Origin: Gemmatimonadales bacterium
GTDB taxonomy: Bacteria; Gemmatimonadota; Gemmatimonadetes; Gemmatimonadales; GWC2-71-9
Assembly: GCA_013812695.1 (NCBI GenBank)
Contig: JACCSZ010000172.1
Location: 1 to 13,774 of the forward strand
DNA length: 13,774 nucleotides
Direction: 5' to 3'
Of this stretch, positions 7,240-13,774 are shown one piece after another; position 1 is the first letter of the stretch; the number at the start of each line of letters is the position of its first letter. A model generated the notes under the pieces. It saw only the letters and a list, made by a program, of their open reading frames with translations. It did no database searches and was not told the origin of the DNA. The translations under genes and the position numbers were made by a program.

Positions 7240-8166
7240 ATGAAACGCTCCGCGCTGTTCCTCACCTGCCTGCCCCTCGGCGCAGTGCTCGCCCAGGCGC
7301 CACCGCCCGCCGTGCACGAATCGCTGGTGCCCGTCTCCCCGGCCGAATCGCTCCGGGTGACGGAAGCCGGTGCCGGCGAGACCATCGTGCTGGTGCCGGG
7401 TCTGTTCGGCTCGGCCTTCGGCTATCGCCATCTGCTGGCGCTGCTCCCGGCGGCCGGTTACCGCGCGGTCGTGATCGAGCCGCTCGGCATCGGCGGCTCG
7501 CCCCGGCCCAGGGGGGCCGACTACTCGCTGACGGCCCAGGCCGAGCGCCTCGCGACGGTGCTGGAGCGACGGGGCGAGCGGCCGGCGGTGATCGTGGCGC
7601 ACTCGATGGGCGCGTCGCTCGCGCTCCGGCTCGCCTGGCATCACCCCGAGCGGGTCCGCGCGGTGGTGGCCCTCGACGGCGGGCCCGCCGAGACCGCGAC
7701 GACCCGCGGGTTCCAGCGCGCCATGCGGTACGCCCCGTGGATCAAGTGGATGGGCGGGATGAAGCGCGTCCGACCCAAAATGCGGAACGACCTCATCGCC
7801 GCATCGGGGGACAGCTCTTGGGTGACCGATCAGGTGATGGATGGCTACACCGCGGGCGCCGCCGCGGATCTCGACGGCACCCTGCTCGCTTTTCTGGCCA
7901 TGGCCGAGGCGCGCGAGCCCGAGCGCCTCGCGCCGCATCTCGCCGAGATCCGCTGCCCCGTTCGATTGATCGTCGGTACCGCCCCGCACAAGGGCGGCGT
8001 GGAGGACAAGCAGGTCCGTCTCATGCGCGAGCGGCTGCCGGACTTCGGGGTGGACAGCCTGCCCGGCGCCGGCCAGTACCTGTTCGAGGAGCAACCCGAG
8101 GCGCTCGCGGGGCTGATCGACCGCATCGCCCGCGGGCCGGCGACGGCGCTGGGGAGCGCGCGCTGA
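7240..8166 (+). CDS. Secreted alpha/beta hydrolase with atypical catalytic-His position
   Basis: Protein of 308 residues. ATG 7240 follows GGAG (7230-7233) at 6 bp and starts a signal peptide (MKRSALFLTCLPLGAVLAQA, cleavage near residue 20), which settles the start over longer in-frame options. The fold is alpha/beta hydrolase: IVLVPGLFGSAFGYRHL (49-65, oxyanion region), VIEPLGIGGSPRP (78-90), nucleophile elbow VAHSMGAS (S122), DGG after strand 6, and CPVRLIVGTAP (239-249) before the acid loop. Where the family normally has GAGHxLxxExPE with the catalytic His, this protein reads GAGQYLFEEQPE, with Gln279 from codon CAG. The acid is not obvious either (E254 or D255 in GGVED). The fold covers esterases, lipases and peptidases; with Gln at the His position, activity is uncertain. 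It is divergent from the BTAD regulator and followed after 12 bp by a palindrome. Confidence 0.88.
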   Translation: MKRSALFLTCLPLGAVLAQAPPPAVHESLVPVSPAESLRVTEAGAGETIVLVPGLFGSAFGYRHLLALLPAAGYRAVVIEPLGIGGSPRPRGADYSLTAQAERLATVLERRGERPAVIVAHSMGASLALRLAWHHPERVRAVVALDGGPAETATTRGFQRAMRYAPWIKWMGGMKRVRPKMRNDLIAASGDSSWVTDQVMDGYTAGAAADLDGTLLAFLAMAEAREPERLAPHLAEIRCPVRLIVGTAPHKGGVEDKQVRLMRERLPDFGVDSLPGAGQYLFEEQPEALAGLIDRIARGPATALGSAR

Positions 8167-8178
8167 GCGGGCGAGGCT

Positions 8179-8277
8179 CGTCATCCTGAGCGGAGCGAAG
8201 GATCCGGTGGGTGGTTCGAGTGAGCCCGGGGCTCACTCGCATGCGTTGAGCGATCCTTCGCTTCGCTCAGGATGACG
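8179..8277. repeat. Dispersed palindrome, second full copy, with nested inner palindrome
   Basis: Arms 8179-8204 and 8252-8277 are reverse complements over 26 bp with one mismatch. They carry the same core as the 3213-3302 element. The 47-bp interior holds a second inverted repeat, GAGTGAGCCC at 8218-8227 and its exact complement at 8229-8238, so the folded RNA or single-stranded DNA would be a two-tier hairpin. It lies 12 bp after the hydrolase stop and before the GMC operon, where it could act as a terminator for the former; the termination role is inferred. Confidence 0.9.
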
Positions 8278-8310
8278 GGTCGCCACGATGACGGGTCGTC
8301 ACGATGACGG
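8271..8310. repeat. 16-bp tandem repeat abutting the palindrome
   Basis: GATGACGGGTCGCCAC (8271-8286) is followed by GATGACGGGTCGTCAC (8287-8302), one base different, and a half unit GATGACGG (8303-8310). The first unit starts inside the right arm of the 8179-8277 palindrome, so the array looks like local duplication of the palindrome edge, perhaps by replication slippage. From 8311 to the GMC start at 8425 I see nothing beyond the ribosome-binding site at 8414-8417. Confidence 0.7.
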
Positions 8311-8424
8311 CTTACCGCAGCGGAATGCCAGGTCACGCCAGCCTCCCCGCGGGTCACGCCCACGAGCACGCCACGGCCACGGGCGCACCGGAACATGGAT
8401 CCGTCTCGTTCCTGGAGCGGATCG

Positions 8425-10029
8425 ATGGGCACGCCAGCGTGGGCGCCGGATGGGTCGTACGACGCGATCGTGGTGGGAAGCGGCTTCGGGGGAGCGATGG
8501 CCGCGCACGTGTTGGTCGACGCGGGATGGTCGGTCCTGATGCTCGAGCGCGGCGACTGGGTGTCGCGCGGGACGCACAACTGGTCGGCGGGCGCCGTTGG
8601 TCCGCTGACTCAGCACTACGTGACCGAGTCGCCGTACCGGGTCACCGGCGCGCGGCGGGACAGGACGGTCGGGGCGTTTCACTGCGTGGGCGGTCCGTCG
8701 GTGTTCTATGGCGGCGTGGCGCTGCGCTTCCGCGCGGAGGATTTCGAGCACGATCCCGAGATCGCGGGCGCGTCGGGCGCCCGCTGGCCCTGGGCGTACG
8801 ACGAACTGGAGCCGTGGTACGCGGAGGCGGAGCGGCTGCTTGGTGTCTCGGGCGAGACGGGCGTCGATCCCACGGAGCCGCCCCGCAGCGCTCCATACCC
8901 CGCCGCGGCGCGCCCGCTCGCGCCGATCTCCTCACGCATCGCGCGCGCCGCCACCGCGCTCGGCTGCCATCCGTTCCGGCTGCCGATGGCCATCAACCAT
9001 GCGCCCGCCACCGGACGGCAGCCGTGCGTGGGCTGCGGGACCTGCGACGGCTTTGCCTGCGCGGTCGGCGCCAAGAACGACGTGGCTACCGTGCTCGTGG
9101 AGCCGCTGCTCCGGCGCGGGCTCCACCTCCGGACCAACGCCGTCGTCACCCGGCTCCTCGCATCGCAGGGACTGGTGACCGGCGTGGAGATCACCGACCG
9201 GGAGAGCGGCGTGAAGAACGTCCTGACCGCGGCAGCCGTCGTGCTCGCCGCCGGCGCGCTCGCTACGCCGCACCTCCTGCTCGCGTCCGGCCTGCATCGG
9301 CTCAATCCCGGCGGTCACGTCATCGGGCGCTATCTCATGCGGCACTACAACGAGATCGTGTTCGGCATCTTCCCGGCGCCGCCGAATCCCGGCGGTGGGT
9401 TCCACAAGCAGCTCGCCATCCACGACTTCTATCACGGCATCCCCGGCGTCCGACGGCCCTTCGGGAAGCTGGGTGGCATTCAGCAGCTCGCCACGCCGCC
9501 CGCGGGCCTGGTGCGGGCGCAGTTACCGGCGCCGTTCGGTGGCGTCTGCGCGCCGTGGGTCGACCACCTGACCGGCCTGCTGGTCATCGCCGAGGATCAG
9601 CCACAGTACCACAACCGCGTGCTGCTCGCTGGGGGACCCGCCGACCGCCACGGCCTGCCTCCGCTCCGCATCGATCACCACTACTCCGCGCGAGATGTCG
9701 CCGCGGGCCGGACCCTCGGCGGCCGCGCGCGCGCCATCCTCGGTCGTGCCGGCGCATGGGCGTTCTACCGCCACCGCATCGACACCTTCTCCCACGCGCT
9801 CGGCACGGTACGCATGGGGACCGACCCCCGGGGGTCGGCGCTCGACCGCGACGGCCGCTTTCGCGGGCTCGACAACCTCTGGATCGTGGACGGCAGCGCG
9901 CTGCCGTCGTCGGCCGGGGTGAATCCCAGCCTCACCATCGCGGCCACCGCGCTCCGCGCGGCGCACCGCCTCGTCCGCCACCTCCCACGCCTCACGGAGC
10001 CGGCTCGCCATGTCGCCATCGGTCGTTGA
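8425..10029 (+). CDS. GMC family FAD-dependent oxidoreductase with cysteine cluster
   Basis: Protein of 534 residues from ATG 8425, chosen because GGAG (8414-8417) lies 7 bp upstream; ATG 8395 would add ten residues and lacks such a site. The N-terminus carries the FAD-binding YDAIVVGSGFGGA (12-24) and the ERGD ribose-binding end of strand 2. GGPSVFYGG (89-97) is the second flavin motif. The C-terminal GMC domain contains HALGTVRMG (H457) and VNPSLTIAATALR (N500), the usual His/Asn active-site pair. A cluster C201-x2-C204-x2-C207-x4-C212 (CVGCGTCDGFACAVGAK) sits at the FAD/substrate-domain junction. GMC enzymes oxidise primary or secondary alcohols, sugars or sterols. No Sec or Tat signal is seen, so it is probably cytosolic, and no gluconate-dehydrogenase-type small subunit is adjacent. 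First gene of a three-gene coupled operon; substrate unknown. Confidence 0.9.
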   Translation: MGTPAWAPDGSYDAIVVGSGFGGAMAAHVLVDAGWSVLMLERGDWVSRGTHNWSAGAVGPLTQHYVTESPYRVTGARRDRTVGAFHCVGGPSVFYGGVALRFRAEDFEHDPEIAGASGARWPWAYDELEPWYAEAERLLGVSGETGVDPTEPPRSAPYPAAARPLAPISSRIARAATALGCHPFRLPMAINHAPATGRQPCVGCGTCDGFACAVGAKNDVATVLVEPLLRRGLHLRTNAVVTRLLASQGLVTGVEITDRESGVKNVLTAAAVVLAAGALATPHLLLASGLHRLNPGGHVIGRYLMRHYNEIVFGIFPAPPNPGGGFHKQLAIHDFYHGIPGVRRPFGKLGGIQQLATPPAGLVRAQLPAPFGGVCAPWVDHLTGLLVIAEDQPQYHNRVLLAGGPADRHGLPPLRIDHHYSARDVAAGRTLGGRARAILGRAGAWAFYRHRIDTFSHALGTVRMGTDPRGSALDRDGRFRGLDNLWIVDGSALPSSAGVNPSLTIAATALRAAHRLVRHLPRLTEPARHVAIGR

Positions 10030-10996
10030 TCTCGCCTTCCTGGGCTGCGGGGGCATCACCCGCACCCACAGCCGCACGCTCACCCGGTTCCGCGGCGAGG
10101 TCCGCTGTCACTACGCGAGCCGGGAGCCCGCGCGCGCGGCGGAGTTCGCCGCGCAGCATTGGGGCGCCCGCGCCTTCGGCTCGTACGCGGAGGCGATCGC
10201 CGACCCGGACGTGGACGCGGTCCTCGTCGCCACGCCCCCCGACACCCACCTCGACCTCGTGCTCGAGGCGCTCGCGCACGGGAAGCACGCGATCGTCGAG
10301 AAGCCGGCCTTTCTCCGGTCGGCTGACTGCGAGCTGGCCCGCACGGCGGAGGCGCGAAGCGGGCGGCGCGTGTTCGTCGCCGAGAACTACTGCTACAAGC
10401 CGCTCGCCCGGGTGCTTCGCCGGGTGGTCGACTCCGGCGCGCTGGGGGAGATCCGCTTCATCCACCTCGACGCCGTCAAACACCAGCGCGTGGAGGGCTG
10501 GCGCGCGAATCCCGGCTCGGGTGGCGGGGGCGCGCTCTTCGAAGGGGGAATCCACTGGATCGACCTGCTCGCCAACCTGGGGCCGCGGATCGAGGCCGTC
10601 CACGGCTTCCGGCCGGGCGACTGGCGCGGCGGCGAGCGCAGCATGCTGGTCGTCGCCGAGTACGAGGAGGGGGCGGTCGGTACGCTGGCGCACTCCTGGG
10701 AGATCCCGTCGCCGTGGCGCGGGCTCCGCCTCTCCCGGATCTACGGCACCCGCGGCTCGGTGCTGTTCGAGTCCAACGGGCTGTTCGTCCGCGTCACCGG
10801 TGCCTGCCAGCGGTTCATCGTGCCCGGCCTCCGCGACATCGGGGGCTACCGCGCCATGTTCCGCGACTTCCTGCACTGCATCCGCACCGGCCACGAGCCC
10901 CTCATGTCGCTCGCCCGCGCGCAGCGCGGCCTCGAACTCGTCGAGGCTGCGTACCGCACGACGCCCTTTGTACCCGACTTGGAGGTGGTCCCATGA
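10010..10996 (+). CDS. Gfo/Idh/MocA family NAD(P)-dependent dehydrogenase
   Basis: Protein of 328 residues overlapping the GMC gene by 20 bp, so the two are almost certainly translated from one transcript. ATG 10010 follows GGAG (9996-9999) at 10 bp. An N-terminal Rossmann fold shows FLGCGGITRTH (10-20); VDAVLVATPPDTH (68-80) and HAIVEKPAF (93-101) follow, with K98 of the EKP motif as the conserved catalytic lysine. The C-terminal sheet domain has GGGALFEGGIHWIDLL (172-187), where H182 and D185 are the usual substrate-binding and proton-transfer residues. Family members oxidise or reduce a hydroxyl or keto group of sugars, inositols or nucleotide sugars with NAD(P). No secretion signal, so cytosolic. 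Pairing with a GMC oxidoreductase suggests successive steps on a polyol or sugar substrate, but that is inference and the substrate cannot be read from the sequence. Confidence 0.92.
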   Translation: MSPSVVDLAFLGCGGITRTHSRTLTRFRGEVRCHYASREPARAAEFAAQHWGARAFGSYAEAIADPDVDAVLVATPPDTHLDLVLEALAHGKHAIVEKPAFLRSADCELARTAEARSGRRVFVAENYCYKPLARVLRRVVDSGALGEIRFIHLDAVKHQRVEGWRANPGSGGGGALFEGGIHWIDLLANLGPRIEAVHGFRPGDWRGGERSMLVVAEYEEGAVGTLAHSWEIPSPWRGLRLSRIYGTRGSVLFESNGLFVRVTGACQRFIVPGLRDIGGYRAMFRDFLHCIRTGHEPLMSLARAQRGLELVEAAYRTTPFVPDLEVVP

Positions 10997-11712
10997 CGGC
11001 ACGGCTCACCGCCGGCCCCGGAAGTAAGGCCCCAACCGAGACCCGAGTGCTCGCCGCGGCCACAGCCACCGCACTCGGAGCGGCCGCGCTGGCGGTGTGG
11101 CTGCCGAGGACTACCAAGCTGGTGGGCTTCGTACTCCTGACCGTCGCCTGCCACGGGCCCTTGTCCCCGTTCCTGCCGGCGATGTTCGAGCCAATCCTCC
11201 TGCTGTATGGCCAGCTCCATCCGCCGCTCTTGATCGCGGTGGTCGGTGCGCTCACGAGCGTCGGGGCCGAGTGTCTCAACTACCACCTCTACCGCACGCT
11301 GCTAGGGTGCGATTCACTCGACCGCGTCATGCGGAGTGGTCCGGCCCGGGCGGTAGCTTCGGTCTTCGCGAGGCAACCCTTCCTGGCGGTCTGGGTGTGC
11401 GCGTGGTCGCCGCTTCCCGACTGGGCCGCCCGGATCCTCGCATCGCACGCACACTATCCGGTCGCTCGCTACCTGCTGGCCTTCCTGGTGGGCCGGATTC
11501 CCAAGTTCTGGCTCCTGGCGACCATCGGACTGCACTGGGTGCCCAGCGGTCAGGTGATCTTCGGGGTGGTGGCTGGGTCGGTGCTCCTGAGTGTGGTCGG
11601 CGGCTGGACGAGGCGCGCGGCGGGGGGGCCTGGTGCAAGTCCGGGTGACGTGGTCTCGATCCCCAGCACGTCCAGCACGAACGCGTACTTGAACGCCACC
11701 TCGCGCAGGTAG
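10993..11712 (+). CDS. VTT/DedA-like integral membrane protein
   Basis: Protein of 239 residues. The ATG at 10993 overlaps the Gfo/Idh stop (ATGA) and follows GGAGG (10981-10985) at 7 bp. Hydrophobic segments lie near residues 18-38, 43-58, 66-98 (with a re-entrant-like FEPILLLYG), 123-140, 158-180 and 186-204. The stretch SPLPDWAARILASHAHYPVARYLLAFLVGRIPKFW (139-173, read as consecutive pieces) resembles the VTT/SNARE-associated Golgi protein core, with proline-bearing loop, GR motif and amphipathic helix. Some DedA-superfamily members recycle undecaprenyl phosphate across the membrane; whether this one does is unknown. Residues beyond about 207 are low-complexity and lie entirely over the antisense oligopeptidase gene, so the C-terminal tail may be run-on reading. 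Third gene of the GMC operon, which suggests a membrane or lipid-linked step for the pathway. Confidence 0.78.
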   Translation: MTARLTAGPGSKAPTETRVLAAATATALGAAALAVWLPRTTKLVGFVLLTVACHGPLSPFLPAMFEPILLLYGQLHPPLLIAVVGALTSVGAECLNYHLYRTLLGCDSLDRVMRSGPARAVASVFARQPFLAVWVCAWSPLPDWAARILASHAHYPVARYLLAFLVGRIPKFWLLATIGLHWVPSGQVIFGVVAGSVLLSVVGGWTRRAAGGPGASPGDVVSIPSTSSTNAYLNATSRR

Positions 11713-13751
11713 TCCCACCGCCCCGACGCCCCCCCGTGCCCGGCACCCATGTTGGTCTTGAGAAGCAGGCGGTTCGAATCGGTCTTCCGGGCCCGGAGCC
11801 GGGCGGTGAACTTGGCCGGCTCCCAATACGCCACCCGCGGATCGTTGAGCCCCGCCGTGATCAGCATGTGCGGGTAGGGCTGCACCCGGACGTTGTCGTA
11901 GGGTGAGTAGGAACGCATGGAGCGATAGTACTCAGGGTCGTTCGGGTTGCCCCACTCATCGTACTCGATGACCGTGAGCGGCAGCGACGCGTCCAGCATG
12001 GTGTTCACGACGTCCACGAACGGCACTTCCGCCAGCACCGCCCGGAACAGCTCCGGCCGCAGGTTGGTGACGGCGCCCATCAGCAGCCCGCCCGCGCTGC
12101 CGCCGCTGATCGTCAGCCGGCCGGGCGACGTGTAGCCCTCCGCGATCAGGTGCTCCGCGGCCGCGATGAAGTCCAGGAAACTGTTCGGCTTGTTCAGCAG
12201 CTTCCCGCCTTCGTACCAGGCCCGTCCCAGTTCCTCGCCGCCCCGCACGTGGGCGATGGCCACGACGAACCCGCGATCGAGCAGGCTCAGGCTGCTCGAC
12301 GAAAACGCCGGGTCGTAGCTGACGCCGTAGGCGCCGTACCCATTGAGCAGCAGCGGACGCGGTCCGCCCGGCCGCTCGAATGGGAGTTGATAGACGAGCG
12401 AGATCGGCACGCGCGACCCGTCCGGGGCGGTGGCGAACAGCCGCTCCGACCGGTACCGTGCCGGATCGTACCCGCCCAGCACGGGCGTCTGCTTTCGCAC
12501 CGTCCAGCTCCGCTCGGCCATGTCGTATTCCACCACCGACGCCGGCGTCACCATGGAGGTGTAGGTAAACCGGAGCAGCGCGGAGTCGAACTCGGGGTTC
12601 TCGTGCTGGTGCACGGTGTACACCGGCTCCGGAAAGGCCACGAGGTGGTCGGCCCCGCTCTTCAGGTGGAGGATCCGGATCTGCCTGAGCCCCGCCTCGC
12701 GCTCGTAAACGACCAGGTGCTCCGCGAATGCGTCGCTCGAGTCCACCTTGACCTCCGGCCGATGCGCCAGGATCTCGGTCCAGTGGTCGCGCGACGGGTC
12801 GTTCAGCGGCGCGCTCACCAGCCGGAAATTCGGCGCCTGGTCGTTGGTGGCGATGAAGAACCTGTCGCCGTGGTGGCTCACCGTGTATTCGATGCCCGCC
12901 CGCCGAGGCTCGACGACCTGAAAGGGGTCCTCCGGCCTGTCCGCGCGCACGAACCGCACTTCGGACATCGAGTGGCTGGCGAGCTCGAGCAGGAGGAAAG
13001 CGCGGCTCCGCGTGCGGTGGACATCGAGGAAGAACGACTCGTCCGCTTCGAAGTGGACCAGCGCATCCTGTGCCGGATTGGCGCCGAGCAGGTGGCGGTA
13101 CAGGCGACAAGGCCGCCGGGCTTCGTCGAGCGCGATGTAGAACAGGGTGCGGCTGTCGCTCGACCACGCTACCGTGGGCGAGACGTTGGTGACGGTCTCC
13201 GCCAGCAACGTGCCGGTCGCCAGCTCCTTCACATACAGCGTGAACGACTCGGCGCCGCTCGTATCCACAGCGTAGGCCAGCAGCCGGTGATCGGGACTGG
13301 CCTCGAGCGCCCCCAGTCGAAAGTAGGCATGGCCGCTCGCGAGCGGGTTGAGGTCCAGGAGGACTTCTTCGGCGCCCTCGCCCTCCGCGGGGACCCGGCA
13401 GTAGATGGGATACTGCGCTCCCGTCTCGGTTCGCTCGTAGTACAGCCACCCATCCACGCGCTCCGGCACCGAGAGATCGGTCTCCTTGATCCGCGCGCGC
13501 ATCTCCGTGAACAGGCGCTCCTGCAACGGGTCGGTCGGCCGCATCACGGCCTGGGTATACCTGTTCTCCGCCTCGAGGTACGCCAGGACTTCCGGGTCCT
13601 CACGGTTCCGGAGCCAGAAGTACTCGTCAGCGCGGATATCGCCGTGCATGGTTGTCGTGCGCGAGATCGTGCGCGCGAGCGGCGGCTCGGCATGGATGGG
13701 TACGGCGGGTAGCGCCAACGCATCGTCGACGGCAAGCGGCGATGAAGCCAA
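11550..13751 (-). CDS. Oligopeptidase B-like S9 family serine peptidase (5' end uncertain)
   Basis: About 733 residues if started at TTG 13751; the frame stays open to the window edge, so the true start may lie outside. The family N-terminus TMHGDIRADEYFWLRNRED (34-52) is present, so little or nothing essential is missing. Residues about 60-430 form the seven-bladed propeller (AENRY, RIKETDLSVPERVDGWLYYER). The C-terminal alpha/beta hydrolase domain carries the triad S552 (SGGSAGGLLMG), D637 (GLNDPRV) and H672 (GAGHGG). EYYRSMRSYSPYDNV (607-621) is characteristic of oligopeptidase B, which cuts short peptides after Arg or Lys. The spacing of the triad equals that of E. coli PtrB as I recall it (Ser532, Asp617, His652, a constant offset of 20). 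No clear signal peptide is visible. The family core ends at LGI (698); 35 further residues run antisense into the VTT gene and look non-homologous. Confidence 0.9.
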   Translation of the reverse strand: MASSPLAVDDALALPAVPIHAEPPLARTISRTTTMHGDIRADEYFWLRNREDPEVLAYLEAENRYTQAVMRPTDPLQERLFTEMRARIKETDLSVPERVDGWLYYERTETGAQYPIYCRVPAEGEGAEEVLLDLNPLASGHAYFRLGALEASPDHRLLAYAVDTSGAESFTLYVKELATGTLLAETVTNVSPTVAWSSDSRTLFYIALDEARRPCRLYRHLLGANPAQDALVHFEADESFFLDVHRTRSRAFLLLELASHSMSEVRFVRADRPEDPFQVVEPRRAGIEYTVSHHGDRFFIATNDQAPNFRLVSAPLNDPSRDHWTEILAHRPEVKVDSSDAFAEHLVVYEREAGLRQIRILHLKSGADHLVAFPEPVYTVHQHENPEFDSALLRFTYTSMVTPASVVEYDMAERSWTVRKQTPVLGGYDPARYRSERLFATAPDGSRVPISLVYQLPFERPGGPRPLLLNGYGAYGVSYDPAFSSSSLSLLDRGFVVAIAHVRGGEELGRAWYEGGKLLNKPNSFLDFIAAAEHLIAEGYTSPGRLTISGGSAGGLLMGAVTNLRPELFRAVLAEVPFVDVVNTMLDASLPLTVIEYDEWGNPNDPEYYRSMRSYSPYDNVRVQPYPHMLITAGLNDPRVAYWEPAKFTARLRARKTDSNRLLLKTNMGAGHGGASGRWDYLREVAFKYAFVLDVLGIETTSPGLAPGPPAARLVQPPTTLRSTDPATTPKIT

Positions 13752-13774
13752 CGACGGAAGCGTGCGGGTGGGCA

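Noticed and set aside
8304..11027. 907-residue plus-strand reading frame overlapping the GMC and Gfo/Idh genes
   Set aside because: The translation is Arg/Ala/Pro/Ser-rich low-complexity sequence with no family motif, while the other frame encodes two intact enzymes. It is a shadow of high third-position GC.
12150..13712. 520-residue plus-strand frame antisense to the oligopeptidase gene
   Set aside because: Composition (His/Arg/Val/Leu-rich, no motif) is that of an antisense shadow of the S9 peptidase, whose triad and propeller motifs are complete on the other strand.
1..13774. Possible defence island, toxin-antitoxin pair, prophage or biosynthetic cluster
   Set aside because: None of the genes belongs to a defence, toxin, phage or core biosynthetic family that I recognise, and no integrase, transposase or attachment site is visible.

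Overview
The window is GC-rich throughout, with closely packed genes, short intergenic gaps and two families of foldback repeats between genes. I would place it in a Gemmatimonadota-like genome. The main reasons are the 883-residue BTAD/TPR regulator (an architecture I associate with that phylum) and the dispersed palindrome built on CCTGAGCGAAGCGAAGGA. Placement is inference; there is no rRNA or other taxonomic marker. I see no tRNA, rRNA, CRISPR array, transposase, prophage or recognisable defence system.

Layout. Left block (1-2463, + strand): the 3' end of a sulfatase-like membrane hydrolase/transferase overlaps the start of a lipoprotein M28 zinc peptidase by ATGA, and a YihY/BrkB-type membrane protein follows 38 bp later. 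Next is a convergent LOG-family (TIGR00730) phosphoribohydrolase on the - strand (2545-3144), whose stop codon lies in a half-copy of the dispersed repeat. It diverges from an aldo/keto reductase (3339-4334), and a palindrome with two perfect 38-bp arms sits between them. A second foldback, made of two opposed blocks of eight GACGGAAN units (4338-4500), separates the reductase from the convergent regulator (4467-7118, -) and also encodes the regulator's last ten residues.

The regulator is transcribed divergently from a secreted alpha/beta hydrolase (7240-8166), with a bulged hairpin in the 121-bp gap between them. After another palindrome and a short tandem repeat comes a tightly coupled three-gene + strand operon (8425-11712): a GMC flavin oxidoreductase, a Gfo/Idh/MocA dehydrogenase overlapping it by 20 bp, and a VTT/DedA-like membrane protein joined by ATGA. 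The last gene runs 163 bp tail-to-tail into an oligopeptidase B-type S9 peptidase on the - strand that reaches towards the right edge.

How the genes work together. Only the GMC/Gfo-Idh/VTT trio looks like a functional unit: two redox enzymes, probably acting on a sugar or polyol-like substrate, plus an integral membrane protein of a superfamily with lipid-carrier flippases. Its substrate is unknown. The rest is ordinary accessory and housekeeping content. I did not find a clearly new biological system. The best leads are the coupled trio, the hydrolase whose catalytic His position is Gln, and the way repeat elements supply stop codons and C-terminal codons.
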